A DNA stretch of 64,000 nucleotides from Nymphaea colorata (Eukaryota; Streptophyta; Magnoliopsida; Nymphaeales; Nymphaeaceae): assembly GCF_008831285.2 (NCBI RefSeq), contig NC_045146.1:9684972-9748971 (forward strand), in the 5' to 3' direction. Positions 59,101-64,000 of this stretch are shown one piece after another. Positions within the stretch are counted from its first letter, which is position 1; the number at the start of each line of letters is the position of its first letter. Below the pieces are notes generated by a model. It did no database searches and had not been told where the DNA came from. It saw only the letters and a list, made by a program, of their open reading frames with translations. The translations under genes and the position numbers were made by a program.

Positions 59101-60355
59101 TGTCTGATATGAAAATAACGACACAAAGAAAGAGAAATAGAGAGGGGAGATATTTAATTCTGTAATCAGACTAAAAAGCAGGGCAGAATATAGTTAACTT
59201 CAAGAAGACTTAAGACTGAAAATATTTGATTCTGTAGTCCGGCTGGAAAACAGGCCAGGATATGGTTAACTTCAAGAAGACTTGAGACTTGAAATATGAA
59301 TCAGGTATAGACGTGAGATAGAGAGACCAAGAGACAATTGTGCAAGATGAAAAGGATGTCACTATATCAGCACTTCTCAAAAACACGTATTTCAGAATTT
59401 CTCAAAAGCAGGCCTTTTATTTTTTCGGCACTTCTCAATTCTGATGAAGGAAGATCATGGAGAAAAGAAATTCAGAACATAGTATAGAAAGATTTAGATA
59501 GGAAAGACGTAGTGAGAGAGACTAAGAACAAAGAGTATGATTGGGGAATGAGATATCTTTCTTTGAAACTCAAATCAGATCTGTCTGGGCATTCTTTTTT
59601 GAGAAGTCACTGAACACCTGCTTTGATACCATCTTAGATTTGAGTTATCAGACTTAACCACAACTTCAATCTGGTAGAAAATAAGGATGAAGAAGACCGG
59701 GGAGAGAAGAAAGAGATGGCTGTGTTAACTGCCAGTTGTCTCTGCCCTAATTGCATATATTGATTGTGTCCACAAGTTCAATCTGGTAGAAAATAAGGAT
59801 GAAGAAGACCGGGGAGAGAAGAGAGAGATGGCTGTGTTAGCTGCCAGTAGTCTCTGCCCTAATTGCATATATTGACACACATTACATTCAAACTGTTTAA
59901 TAATGTCTAGAAAATACAACAAATTACACCAGATGCCATTAATGAAAGTAATATGCACGTTACTTATAAAACAGCGCCTATTTCTTGATGGATTTGGATC
60001 TGGACCAAGATCCGAATCTGTCCTGTTATTCTTTAACAGGAACAAAGTGCAAAATAGTTGTTTATGCATTTTTTATGATCACAAGTTGTACAGCCTGTTG
60101 AACATCTTCTGTATTAACCAAAAACATTCGGTGATGTTGGGCATCTGCCTAGATTATGGTGAATGCACTACAAATTTATTTTTCTTTGCAAACAAATGTT
60201 GAAGTAGAATAACAAGGAGTAATTGTTTCTTCACTGACATTACCGTTTGCTATGCTAGGTTTTTGGTGATCCAGATGCGGCTGACATGGTGCTGACCAGT
60301 GGAGCTGATATATTAGCTATTGGTATTAATATTACACATCAGGTTGTTATGACAG
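31688..60355 (+). CDS. URH2: Uridine/inosine nucleoside hydrolase, URH2-like (3'-partial, introns included)
   Basis: This enzyme family (inosine-uridine preferring nucleoside hydrolase) cleaves the N-glycosidic bond of ribonucleosides, mainly uridine in plants, for pyrimidine salvage and breakdown. Six coding exons totalling 619 nt join in one frame with GT-AG introns. The joined product starts MVELEMKKKIII and carries the Ca-binding DTDPGIDD motif (residues 13-20), TTIFGNVYTT, the ALGPLTN loop, ILLGGAF, and NPAAEAN with ribose-contacting Glu and Asn. It then ends, within the window, at NITHQVVMT. That is about 206 of the roughly 320 residues usual for the family. The TTIFGNVYTTLATRNALHLLEVA segment splits into pieces that match, from memory, Arabidopsis URH2 better than URH1. 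Introns 1, 3 and 5 are 2.8, 15.6 and 9.2 kb. No stop or frameshift was seen in any exon, so I take the gene as functional rather than a pseudogene. Confidence 0.85.
33454..33523. repeat. (TA)n microsatellite
   Basis: About 70 bp of uninterrupted TA, directly followed by a tandem duplication. Confidence 0.9.
33526..33858. repeat. 165-bp tandem duplication
   Basis: The unit starting GGTC(G/A)CAATTTCAGGCC occurs at 33526 and 33691. The copies differ by a few substitutions and a small insertion (TTTTAA) in the second copy. Confidence 0.85.
34583..34698 (+). CDS. URH2: URH2-like exon 2
   Basis: The acceptor is TTATGCAG|AT, completing Asp19, then DAMAIFLALQSPE through NALHL. The donor is TTG|GTATGG, phase 0. 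Its 116 nt fit the frame exactly. Confidence 0.85.
34981..35040 (+). CDS. URH2: URH2-like exon 3
   Basis: The acceptor is CGATTTTAG|CTG. It encodes LEVAQRQDIPVAEGSHVTIT. The donor is ACG|GTATGT. It is 60 nt, phase 0. Confidence 0.85.
35659..36150 (-). mobile_element. Solo LTR, 492 bp, minus strand
   Basis: Read on the minus strand it begins TGTTAGAATT and ends CTGATTTACA. It is flanked by TATAT on both sides (35654-35658 and 36151-36155). A minus-strand TATA box, TATAAATAGGGC, lies at 35843-35854. No internal domain adjoins it, so it is a recombination relic of a complete LTR element. Confidence 0.75.
36830..39298. mobile_element. Family S LTR, left part, split by Copia-1
   Basis: It joins the family pattern at TTCAGTTCATACAAAAT, so its 5' end is lost. 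It then runs through the CCTTGCACCGC block to GTGTCCCTGGTATTCACACC, where Copia-1 is inserted. It resumes at 49572. Confidence 0.65.
38241..38508. mobile_element. hAT-like MITE candidate inside the S LTR
   Basis: A 268-bp stretch absent from other S copies. The ends are imperfect inverted repeats (AAGCCTGGGTATCGGG and, reversed, a TCTAGGCATCGGG-type end). The flanks are TCATATCT and ATATATCT, matching at six of eight bases. The interior has GGTACC/GGCCC palindromes and a short TA run. Confidence 0.5.
39299..39578 (+). repeat. Copia-1 5' LTR
   Basis: 280 bp, TGTTAGAATATG...TTTCTACA. It contains a perfect 10-bp inverted repeat, AACCGGGTCC/GGACCCGGTT, with a 6-base loop at 39321-39346. Confidence 0.93.
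39579..39591 (+). promoter_or_regulatory. Copia-1 primer binding site
   Basis: TGGTATCAGAGCC directly after the 5' LTR. Confidence 0.9.
39949..43920 (+). CDS. Copia-1 Gag-Pol, N-terminus deleted, C-terminus altered by Copia-2
   Basis: From the first in-frame ATG the open frame holds a partial UBN2-type Gag, a CTHCNKLGHSVDFC zinc knuckle, protease DSGATHH, the integrase HHCC region and DD35E core (HSDVWGPSG, RTDNAREY, AERKNR), RT with YVDDMIVTG, and RNase H with SDANWAG and YCDNKSA. Compared with Copia-2 and Copia-3, about the first 100 Gag residues and the initiator ATG are missing, and the leader is fused directly to the SSDIQPLILRK segment. The frame is therefore open back into the LTR without an ATG. 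The final codons, TGT TGA, come from the Copia-2 LTR and replace the native last residues. Enzymatic motifs all look intact, but a missing Gag N-terminus probably makes it non-autonomous. Confidence 0.85.
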   Translation: MWTVLAKMYGRKKRHLRTYQIKRSIYSLTHGDLSVAAFYAALKTKWEELDYHVTDEWTCGSDHSLYWEKEWMDRTFLFLGGLRDEFESIRSQILNGDEIPGIEEVYARVESEEQRLQVMHIDIGHGPSAFVSRASGTGQRPARHCTHCNKLGHSVDFCWDLHPEKRLGRGCPPSGKRSPSGSDSSQSNSSSGAKSKLSPAQLKELQAYISRLSTTPAESSTFEGAQLAQALVASTDQGNPTLADWIVDSGATHHMTGDSKLFQEYQLSSGKQRVSMADGSSISVAGKGSLSLLNKYRLHNALHVPNIPVNLLSVSSITKELNCNLISSADHCSLQDLVTGKKIGIGSVTDGLYRLPVQVASALISATSGHLSGVNDRSTVLRWHERLGHLPFQLIKKLFPHLFASVSIDSFACEVCQLAKHVRASYPISLNKSTHPFALVHSDVWGPSGVPTCGGCHYFLTLIDDYSRCTFVYLLRECSEVPAVVKNFVAFVETQFHTTVQAFRTDNAREYVSQSLDEFLKGKGIVHETSCSYTPPQNGIAERKNRHLLNVTRAIMFQRHVPKRYWGDALLTSAHLINRMPTRVLDGQSPYSTLWPTQNPWPLTPRVFGCSCFVHNHSPTLKKLDPRSIKGVFLGYSSTQKGYKCVDPTTSKVYVSRDVTFHEHESYFPMNTLQGECLGNKGEEYSSNQLIQFMEFLDYKVSPSVIDTVTVSNEKGSHMEGVTVDAQPTVARDHLFGKVYVRKEKATVEDVGDEDRTNPNPVISPDDPSPSNEELPIALRKGTRSCTSHPIQRFVSYAKLSTNYKCFITTLSKVVIPRSVDDAKDDPKWLHAMTEEMGALAKNKTWEVVDIPKGTHLVGSKWVYNVKYKPDGTVDRYKARLVAKGFSQKYGIDYLETFAPVAKLKTVRVILALAVHKKWRMDQLDVKNAFLNGHLEEEVYMSMPPGYVQEGKCCHLKKALYGLKQSPRAWFERLRIVMKSTGYKQGNGDHTLFIKQRDGLVSLLLVYVDDMIVTGSDEEENRKMKERLAKEFDLKDLGKLRYFLGIEIARSETGLVMNQRKYTLDLLKETGKLGCRPYLTPMESGTKISIKTGTTLDEEGKGRYQRLVGKLIYLTLTRPDITYAVNVLSQFMHAPTDCHWKSAERVLGYLKNDPGKGLLYTRQDKLTIEGYSDANWAGCTDTRRSTTGYCIFFGGNLVVWRSKRQEVCSRSSAEAEYRAVAMGVTEMLWLKILLTDIGVELGDKMKMYCDNKSAINLANNPVLHDRTKHVEIDRHFIRERIDSKELILPYMKSEDQVADVLTKGLCTSSFEKNVSKLGMFDMC
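43915..44163 (+). repeat. Copia-2 5' LTR
   Basis: 249 bp, TGTTGATAG...TTTCTACA. I saw no difference from the 3' copy. Confidence 0.95.
44164..44692 (+). promoter_or_regulatory. Copia-2 primer site and GC-rich leader
   Basis: TGGTATCAGAGCC at 44164-44176 is followed by about 500 bp of GC-rich leader. The leader is built of recurring CCGCCCAGCG and GCCTGCCCAGCG phrases and contrasts sharply with the AT-rich surroundings. Confidence 0.8.
44693..49018 (+). CDS. Copia-2 Gag-Pol polyprotein (1441 aa, intact)
   Basis: A Ty1/Copia polyprotein that makes the capsid, protease, integrase, reverse transcriptase and RNase H needed for retrotransposition. I chose the ATG at 44693 (MAASSSSTVN) because it aligns with the Copia-3 start; an upstream in-frame ATG at 44654 is less likely. 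In order there are Retrotran_gag_3/UBN2-type Gag (about 25-240), the knuckle CTHCKKTGHTVDYC (from 256), protease DSGATHH (Asp352), the integrase HHCC region (from 489), catalytic D548, D611 and E647 (the last two exactly 35 apart), RT YVDD (D1120, D1121), and RNase H SDADWAG (about 1284) and YCDNKSA. There is no stop or frameshift. The stop codon TGA lies inside the 3' LTR. Single-frame Gag-Pol is normal for plant Copia. Confidence 0.95.
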   Translation: MAASSSSTVNTNPTEIGAFRTENVPMQVITLRLTKDNYFSWSPAMTMGIAGRGRMAYIDGSNPEPARTSDVWHTWFLEDNQVKTWIVNSVSADIQPLILRKKTARDMWVVLEQMYGQKKTAIRTYQVMKTVYGIRQGTSSVAEYYGALKAKWEELDYHSDIPWHCPHDQALYVAHEWENRVFLFLAGLNDEFEGVRSQILNSGEVSSIEDVYSCVEAEEQRRLVTKEGKRELVPYNERSALVSRGPGGPSRSLRRCTHCKKTGHTVDYCWDLHPEKKGNRGRSLTGRTPVSEVQASSGEKVSISADQLRELRAYLGRLDVNKTETSEGTTANHALAAIGNQGNSSVGEWIVDSGATHHMTGNPKLFHEYKLSSGRERVSLADGSSTCVAGEGTLSLLDKFHVQGALHVPQFPLNLLSVSRLTKELNCELIFSADRCVLQDLVTGKRIGIGLASDGLYRLPIRVATALLTAIRKTDKRREDCLQSFMYWHERFGHLPFGILKHLFPDLCSSFDVSSISCDVCQFAKHVRASYPLSSSCANEAFSLIHSDVWGPSGIHTRQGFQYFITFIDDFSRATFIYLLKDRSEVPRIIETFILLVHTQYGANVKTFRSDNAREYMCRPVEEFLRQRGIVHETSCSYTPPQNGVAERKNRQLLNVTRALLFQRNLPKHYWGDAVLTSAYLINRMPSRVLNGRTPHSLLPGSRPPFPLPPRVFGCVCFIHDHSPNVKKLDPRSIKGVFVGYSPTQKGYKCIDPITGRAYVTRDVTFLEHASYFGVNPLQGEQSVGREEYSQRQELQFIDFLDYKKTESLNTVDVPENEERGDNSIEKEGPQLFGQFYSRRGTRTEVMTCDARSTSNPNATPSLDEPSPTEETVETHDEVEKKNDDLPIALRKGVRSCTQHPIGNFVSYSRLGKDYKCFVSTLSLAVIPRTVAEAQSDSKWADAMKEEIDALRRNLTWEVVKIPEAAHLVGSKWVYTIKYKPDGSVERYKARLVAKGFSQKYGIDYLETFAPVAKMKTVRVVISLAVMKEWKMYQLDVKNAFLNGDLEEEVYMHMPPGYEEPEMCCKLKKALYGLKQSPRAWFERLRRVMIRHGYKQGNGDHTLFVKKKESKVTLLLVYVDDMIVTGDDEEEIIKLKGLLATEFDLKDLGKLRYFLGMEVARSSTGLVLNQRKYTLDLLEETGKLGCRPTPTPFDTGHKLSLRDGEPLCEEDKGRYQRLVGKLIYLTLTRPDITFVVNVLSQFMHAPTDAHLKAVDRVLCYLKKNPGKGLLYVKQETVEIEGYSDADWAGCGDTRRSTTGYCVYLGGNLVVWRSKRQDVCSRSSAEAEYRAVAMGVSELLWLKILLTDIGIEIEGPMKMYCDNKSAINLANNPVLHDRTKHVEIDRHFIRERIDAKELILPYMKSEDQTADVLTKALPSASFERNVSKLGMFDMYAQLEGEC
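49013..49261 (+). repeat. Copia-2 3' LTR
   Basis: 249 bp, preceded by GAGGGGGAG (49004-49012) and followed by ACATG and the remaining Copia-1 codons (TATGCCAAGC...). Confidence 0.95.
49288..49571 (+). repeat. Copia-1 3' LTR
   Basis: 284 bp, TGTTAGAATATG...TTTCTACA, followed by the ACACC duplication. It has four extra bases (CTCTCCTAGGG versus CTCAGGG) compared with the 5' LTR. Confidence 0.93.
49572..50095. mobile_element. Family S LTR, right part, 3' end lost
   Basis: It continues the LTR interrupted at 39298: the GCTGGTATGAGGGGAAAGACG motif, then the purine-rich GAGAG region. Similarity fades near 50095 before any GTGTTACA tail. A CT microsatellite at 50137-50171 follows. Confidence 0.6.
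50137..50171. repeat. (CT)n microsatellite
   Basis: A pure CT run of about 35 bp. The rest of 50172-50663 is T-rich intron sequence with nothing else recognised. Confidence 0.9.
50664..50849 (+). CDS. URH2: URH2-like exon 4
   Basis: The acceptor is CCTGTATAAG|AGA. The 62 codons run from RGTKLHIANFVHG to ALGPLTNIAL. The donor is CTG|GTAAGT. The join to exon 3, 15.6 kb upstream, gives the family's expected spacing with no missing residues. Confidence 0.88.
50922..51026 (+). CDS. URH2: URH2-like exon 5
   Basis: The acceptor is GGTGTAG|GCC. The 35 codons run from AMQLDPEFP to NPAAEAN. The donor is AAT|GTATGT. Intron 4 before it is only 72 bp. Confidence 0.88.
51813..56073 (+). pseudogene. Copia-3 Gag-Pol with four disabling lesions
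   Basis: It begins MADAVIPKLDDALD and retains the complete Gag N-terminus that Copia-1 lacks. It carries a TGA at 52299-52301 in place of a Trp codon, a frameshift near 53420 in the integrase zinc region, a deletion near 54513 between integrase and RT, and a deletion near 55227 that cuts RT after YFLGI. Protease DSGATHH, integrase NGVAERKNR, YVDDMIITG and YCDNKSA are still readable. The terminal codons, TGT TAG, again lie in the 3' LTR. It cannot make a working polyprotein. Confidence 0.9.
56068..56354 (+). repeat. Copia-3 3' LTR
   Basis: 287 bp, TGTTAGAATATATTG...TTTCTACA. It is clearly related to the Copia-1 LTRs but more diverged, and keeps the GGGTCC/GGACCC inverted repeat at 56091-56116. 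Confidence 0.9.
56490..57240 (-). pseudogene. Copia-4 gag, C-terminal part
   Basis: The minus-strand frame reads YAKWMKSDQSFIAYITSTLS, then a UBN2-like region, then after small shifts LILSGLGPRYKVF. A Gly/Arg-rich linker and the knuckle CFICNKKSHVKACC (about 56548-56589) follow. The frame is interrupted by shifts and stops. The missing N-terminal piece, ending SYDLFGHLGGT, lies beyond the TIR element at about 58790-58870. Confidence 0.65.
57244..58785. mobile_element. TIR element carrying gene-like DNA
   Basis: The ends ACTATAGTCTATGTAACACAGG and, reversed, ACTGTAGTCTATGTCACATAGG differ at four positions. They are followed inward by GTAC-rich palindromic sequence (GGTACGGGTACGTAC type). The 1542-bp interior has CT-rich leader-like sequence, a 115-bp tandem repeat and T-rich intron-like DNA, and no transposase. 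It is inserted in Copia-4 gag. No target duplication was seen. Confidence 0.65.
57570..57805. repeat. 115-bp tandem repeat within the TIR element
   Basis: CTCCACTCC(A/G)ACGAACG recurs at 57602 and 57717. Shorter ACGGCGATTCTC phrases extend on both sides. Confidence 0.75.
59160..59290. repeat. Short tandem duplication, about 76-bp unit
   Basis: GTTAACTTCAAGAAGACTT(A/G)AGACT and the sequence before it are repeated once, in the leader of Copia-4. Confidence 0.7.
59633..60038 (-). repeat. Copia-4 LTR with a 113-bp tandem duplication
   Basis: On the minus strand it begins TGTTAAAGAATAAC and lies directly before the TGGTATCAAAGC primer site. A unit starting TTCAATCTGGTAGAAAATAA is duplicated at 59664 and 59777. 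The inner boundary is approximate. Confidence 0.55.
60259..60355 (+). CDS. URH2: URH2-like exon 6
   Basis: The acceptor is TATGCTAG|GTT. The 32 codons and one base run from VFGDPDAADMV to ITHQVVMT. The donor is ACAG|GTACCT, phase 1. The next exon is not visible before 64000. Confidence 0.88.
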
Positions 60356-60521
60356 GTACCTTTTTGTTGTGTAATCTCCTTTTGTCTAATATTGTTATGA
60401 CACTTAGAGGACATTATTTGATGTATCTGGGTTCCTTGTTTCTCTGTTGTGGCTTTCTATGACGATCTGTTACCTCAGCAGGAAAGAGGACCTATTGAGC
60501 AGGAATCACTCTCTCTCTATT

Positions 60522-60528
60522 ACACACA

Positions 60529-60572
<44 letters not shown>
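60522..60572. repeat. (AC)n(AG)n microsatellite
   Basis: A CA run followed directly by a GA run, about 50 bp. Confidence 0.9.
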
Positions 60573-61160
60573 ACAGCCACAGATATTGTGGCTCATTTGA
60601 AAAAATGCAAAACTTAATGTTAAAAAATAGGAAAATAAAAAAAAAACATTTTCTTTGTGTTCGGTTCACATTTTTTTCATTTTTCTCCCTTTTTAATGTT
60701 TATACCATCACGGACTGAATTTTAAACTTAAATTAAACTATAAAACATTATTTTTTATAATTTTATTTAGTTATTTTCGATGTCTTCTTATTAGTTTTTC
60801 ATTTATTTTATTTTTAACTCAGAAAATTGCCAAGACTTTCCTGAGAAAACAACTTAGCTGAAAAAAAAAAATGCCTGAGAATGTCTTGCCATTAAGAAAC
60901 TGAGAATGATATTTATAACTACATGGGAGAGAGAGAGAAAGAGAGAAAGAGAGAGGACTATTCTCTATATTCGGTTTAGATAAAATCTTACAAATGTGTC
61001 ATACGTGATTTTTTTTAGCATGAAATGAATTAGGGGAACATGGAAGAAAGTTCTCAAGTTTTTCTAAAATGAGGGTTCCATAATCTAGGAAAGCTTGATC
61101 TCTGTTCATATTCTTATATTAGAGAAACTATACTTTCCACGAGAATCTTTTGTACCCTCA

Positions 61161-61984
61161 GACAATGTTGTCACTGGTGTATCGTATCACGTATCGGTCA
61201 GGCGGACCTTTACGTTGTATCGTAACGTATCGTAAAATTAATTTTTTTGAATGAAAAATACTAAAAAATTAGTAAAAATCGTGAAAAATCAAGAAAATAG
61301 CCAAAAAATCAGAAAAAATCAAGAACAATGTATTTCATATGAAAAACTCATCACAAAAAGAACATTATGATTCATGATTCATCATTTATAAACCATATAG
61401 GCAAATACGTCAACAACAAATTCAAAAAATGAAAAGTAAGACTAAGAGATTCGAAATAACATTAAAAACATCCACCATCCGTCACAAATTTTAAAGAGCA
61501 TCTACTGCATAAAAGTTTAGAGTTTAATAAACTACATCACAAGTTCATCACATGTAAGTTATAACCAATTAACCATCAGTCATCACAAATTCACATGATT
61601 ATCATCAATCAATTTGTTAATTAATCTAATCATCATCTTCACATGAGCAAATCTTTAGCCAACTCGATGGTTTCTTTCTCAAATCAGTGGTTTTTTTTTT
61701 TTTTTTTGGAGAAACCAGCAAAATCTCTCCCTCTCACAGCCTTTAGAGAAGTTTAGATGAAGGGAGAGAGGGTCTCGGTTTAAAAGAATGATGCAGAAAC
61801 TTTAGACCCCTTTTTTAAATTTTAACGTCGTATCGTACGATACAGGGTGTATCGAGTGTATCATACGATACACCCGATATGCAGACATATCGTATATCGA
61901 GCCTGTATCATCTGAGTTTTCTTCACCAAGACGAGTTGTATCATATGATACGGGTCTGTATCGTATGATATGGATAACACTGCC
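61161..61984. mobile_element. TIR element with palindromic subterminal repeats
   Basis: The left end GACAATGTTGTC and the right end (reversed) GGCAGTGTTATC form terminal inverted repeats. They continue inward as (G)TATCGTATCAC and, reversed, CATATCATACGATAC. The right end carries 14-bp palindromes such as GTATCGTACGATAC (61830) and GTATCATATGATAC (61938), with near-palindromes at 61858 and 61958. The interior is AT-rich without coding capacity. No clear target duplication was seen. Confidence 0.6.
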
Positions 61985-62754
61985 CGTGGGTTATCTCTTT
62001 TCTTTCTATTTGAGGTTGTTGAGATATTGGTCATGTTCTGTTAGTTGCTGGGTTTGAACAATCTTGCAAGTGGACCAACAGTTAGATATGTGTAGTAATG
62101 TGAAAAGCTGCATATTTTTAATATAAAAAAAATATGAAAAACTTAAAAAAGATCAGGAAAAATGTTCTGTGTGAACAAAACATGAATTGCATAAGTACAA
62201 GTTATATAAACAAGTGACGTGTCAAACATAAAATTCCAATTAATGGAAATGTAGTCAACAAACATTTACATTTCGCTCAAGCATGGTAACTTGAAGTCCA
62301 TAATGCATAAGTTTAGAGTAAAACTGCAATAACATGATTCTAAAACTCGGATCTCCCTTAGAGGCTTAGATTCATCTAGGAGAGAGTATGTATCTCAAGA
62401 AGGACTAGATGGCTTAGGTTCTTCTCCTCTAGGTTTCCCTACTCCACTAGGTTTTCCTACTCCACTAAGTTCCTCTTGATTTTTATATTGCTGATGCTAT
62501 TACTGCTGCTGGTGTGACATCCAAATGTCATGCCTTTCATGGTTAAAATAAGCTTTCATGCACAAAATGAGTACAAACCTTTCTTCAACGTAAAACTGAT
62601 TTCTTGCTAAAAAATCTGACCTTAAATCACTATTGTCTTCCTCAATACTGTAAGAACACCCCCATGTACAACTAATAAGAAAGTCCATGGGTCGTGTATG
62701 TTGGAAATTTTAAACAGAAAATAAGAAAAGGTGGTGGGTCTCTTTAAGACAGTT

Positions 62755-62835
62755 AATGTATCATATGATATGAGTTGTATCACAATATATTCCACGATAT
62801 GGAAGCGTAACATATGATATTGTGTGATACGAGCA
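62755..62835. repeat. Isolated patch of GTATC/GATAC palindromes
   Basis: TGTATCATATGATATGAG, GTATCACAATAT and GTGTGATACG-type phrases resemble the subterminal repeats of the element ending at 61984. It may be an end fragment of a second copy. Confidence 0.45.
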
Positions 62836-63190
62836 TTACACTCCTATAGAAATTTACACGGTATATATAATGCATTTCTCAAAAATTACATTGTGTATAG
62901 TAATATATCATACAATACTAAACTGGTTCTAAAGGCTAGTATGCCTTGCGGTTAAACCTAATCTCATGAGTTGTTACAGGCTTACTTTTCAGCCATGTGA
63001 CACCAAGGGTTGCTCAAAGCCATAGGCCAGCCTTTACTCATCTAAGAGTAGCCACAGTTTGTTTTGTTTGATTAAACGAGGATTACATACATGTAGTCAA
63101 TTCACCGTGACTCTGAACCCTTGATTTCTTGATGATTGGTGAATAATGGACACATAAGTCCATCAAGACACACCCTTCCTCTGAGCATCC

Positions 63191-63434
63191 TGTAGAATCA
63201 CAAAGATCAAGAACAAAGGAATAAGAAGAACACGATGTAACGTGGAAAAACCCTCAACAAGAGGAAAAAAACCACAGACGAGGAGGAACTGGCGCACACT
63301 AGCCCCCAGACTCTCTCTCTCTTAAGATTTCATTAAAAACTTTAAGATTAGGGTTACAATGATATAAGTATGCCCTAACAAGGACAAACTGGATCGGGTC
63401 TAGACCCGGACCCAAACACCCAGATCCGTCAACA
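63191..63434 (-). repeat. Copia-5 3' LTR
   Basis: It shares the GAGAGAGAGAGTCT...GGGCACC/GCGCC...TTTTCCACGTTACATCGTG landmarks of the Copia-2 LTR but is clearly diverged. It contains a perfect 14-bp palindrome, CGGGTCTAGACCCG, at 63395-63408. Confidence 0.85.
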
Positions 63435-64000
63435 CTCCCCCTCAAGTTGGGTATACATATTAAACATGCCCAACTTGGATACATTTCTCTCGAATGAAGT
63501 TGAAGATAGAGCTTTCGTCAGAATATCAGCGGTTTGGTCTTTAGACTTCATGTAAGGTAGGATTAACTCTTTAGCATCAATCCTTTCACGAATGAAGTGG
63601 CGATCAATCTCAACATGCTTTGTTCTGTCGTGTAGAACAGGGTTGTTGGCTAAGTTAATTGCAGACTTGTTGTCACAGTACATCTTCATTGGTCCTAACC
63701 TCTATTCCGATATCAGTCAGCAATATTTTCAGCCATAGTAACTCTGACACTCATATAGCAATAGCTCTATACTCTGCCTCTGCACTAGATCGAGAACACA
63801 CATCCTGCCTCTTGCTCCTCCAGACAACAAGATTTCCTCCCAAGTAGACACAATACCCTGTGGTAGACCGTCTAGTATCAGCACAACCTGCCCAGTCTGC
63901 ATCGGAGTACCCCTCAATCTCTACAGTCTCTTGTTTCACATACAAGAGTCCCTTGCCAGGATTTCTCTTCAAATAGCACAATATTCTGTCCACAGCCTTC
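63429..64000 (-). pseudogene. Copia-5 RNase H region, frameshifted
   Basis: On the minus strand the frame reads SDADWAGCADTRRSTTG, VWRSKRQDVCSRSSAEAEY, then a shift near 63690-63750 where bases are lost relative to Copia-2 (GAGGTTAGGACC against GAGATTGAAGGACC). It then reads YCDNKSAINLANNP to LEGEC and stops in the LTR. Confidence 0.85.

Larger units (their letters stand above)
56450..60038 (-). mobile_element. Copia-4, antisense 5' half, split by a TIR element
   Basis: Read on the minus strand: an LTR (about 60038 down to 59633, starting TGTTAAAGAATAAC), a TGGTATCAAAGC primer site (59620-59631), a leader, a Gag start near 58890, the TIR element insertion, the rest of Gag (57240 to about 56490), then loss of similarity. 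No pol or second LTR was found next to it. Confidence 0.6.
51027..60258 (+). other. Intron 5 of the URH2-like gene (9.2 kb)
   Basis: It contains unrecognised DNA (51027-51466), Copia-3 on the + strand, and the antisense Copia-4 fragment split by a TIR element. It ends in about 220 bp of plain intron before exon 6. Confidence 0.75.
60356..64000 (+). other. Intron 6 of the URH2-like gene (continues past the window)
   Basis: It contains a microsatellite, a TIR element, a palindrome-rich patch and the antisense Copia-5. No further exon of the nucleoside hydrolase was recognised. 61985-62754 and 62951-63190 hold nothing I can name. Confidence 0.6.
63191..64000 (-). mobile_element. Copia-5, antisense, 3' end only in window
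   Basis: A 244-bp LTR at 63191-63434 (minus strand: TGTTGACGG...GATTCTACA), a polypurine tract on the minus strand (CTTGAGGGGGAG, 63435-63446) and an RNase H region follow, closely related to Copia-2. The rest of the element lies beyond 64000. Confidence 0.88.

Noticed and set aside
31688-60355. The URH2-like exons as a dead, scattered pseudogene
   Set aside because: All six exons have consensus splice sites, matching phases and no lesion, so an intact gene with long introns is the simpler reading.
1-64000. CRISPR arrays, bacterial operons or phage genes
   Set aside because: No regularly spaced identical repeats or prokaryotic gene organisation; all repeats are eukaryotic transposon or microsatellite types.
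1-64000. tRNA or rRNA genes
   Set aside because: I saw no convincing cloverleaf or rRNA core. The tRNA-like matches are retrotransposon primer sites.

Overview
This is plant nuclear DNA, almost certainly from a seed plant with a TE-rich genome. The evidence is initiator-Met-tRNA-type primer sites (TGGTATCAGAGCC), plant Ty1/Copia polyproteins, very long LTRs, MITE-like elements, and one host gene split by GT-AG introns of up to 15.6 kb. I cannot name the species.

The only convincing host gene is a nucleoside hydrolase (uridine nucleosidase, URH2-like) on the + strand. Its first six coding exons lie at 31688-31742, 34583-34698, 34981-35040, 50664-50849, 50922-51026 and 60259-60355. The reading frame and consensus splice sites join without a gap. 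The 3' third lies beyond the window. Everything else is transposon or unrecognised AT-rich DNA, much of it inside the introns.

Left part, 1-31 kb. Copies of one very long LTR family (about 3.2 kb, TGTCACAC...GTGTTACA, called family S here) lie at 141-2627, 2900-9013 (carrying a 2.8-kb insert) and 21612-28854 (a nested cluster). A 4.6-kb LTR element at 10803-15448 has 629-bp LTRs, a perfect 5-bp target duplication and no reverse transcriptase. It encodes an unusual protein with an FHA-like N-terminal domain, and this is my best candidate for something undescribed. A badly decayed Copia element (19.1-29.9 kb) is interrupted by the S cluster. An 876-bp inverted-repeat element made largely of a long polypurine/polypyrimidine tract lies just upstream of the host gene.

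Middle, 35-50 kb, intron 3. This holds a solo LTR with a perfect target duplication, then a clear nest. Copia-2 (43915-49261, identical LTRs, intact 1441-aa polyprotein) sits in Copia-1 (39299-49571), which sits in a family S LTR, which sits in the host intron.

Right part, 51-64 kb, introns 5 and 6. This holds Copia-3 (a decayed sister of Copia-1 with no 5' LTR), an antisense Copia-4 gag fragment split by a 1.5-kb TIR element carrying gene-like DNA, a second TIR element whose end is built of GTATC-GATAC palindromes, and the 3' end of an antisense Copia-5 related to Copia-2.

All alignments were made by eye. Divergences, TSDs and domain calls are direct readings unless marked as inference.
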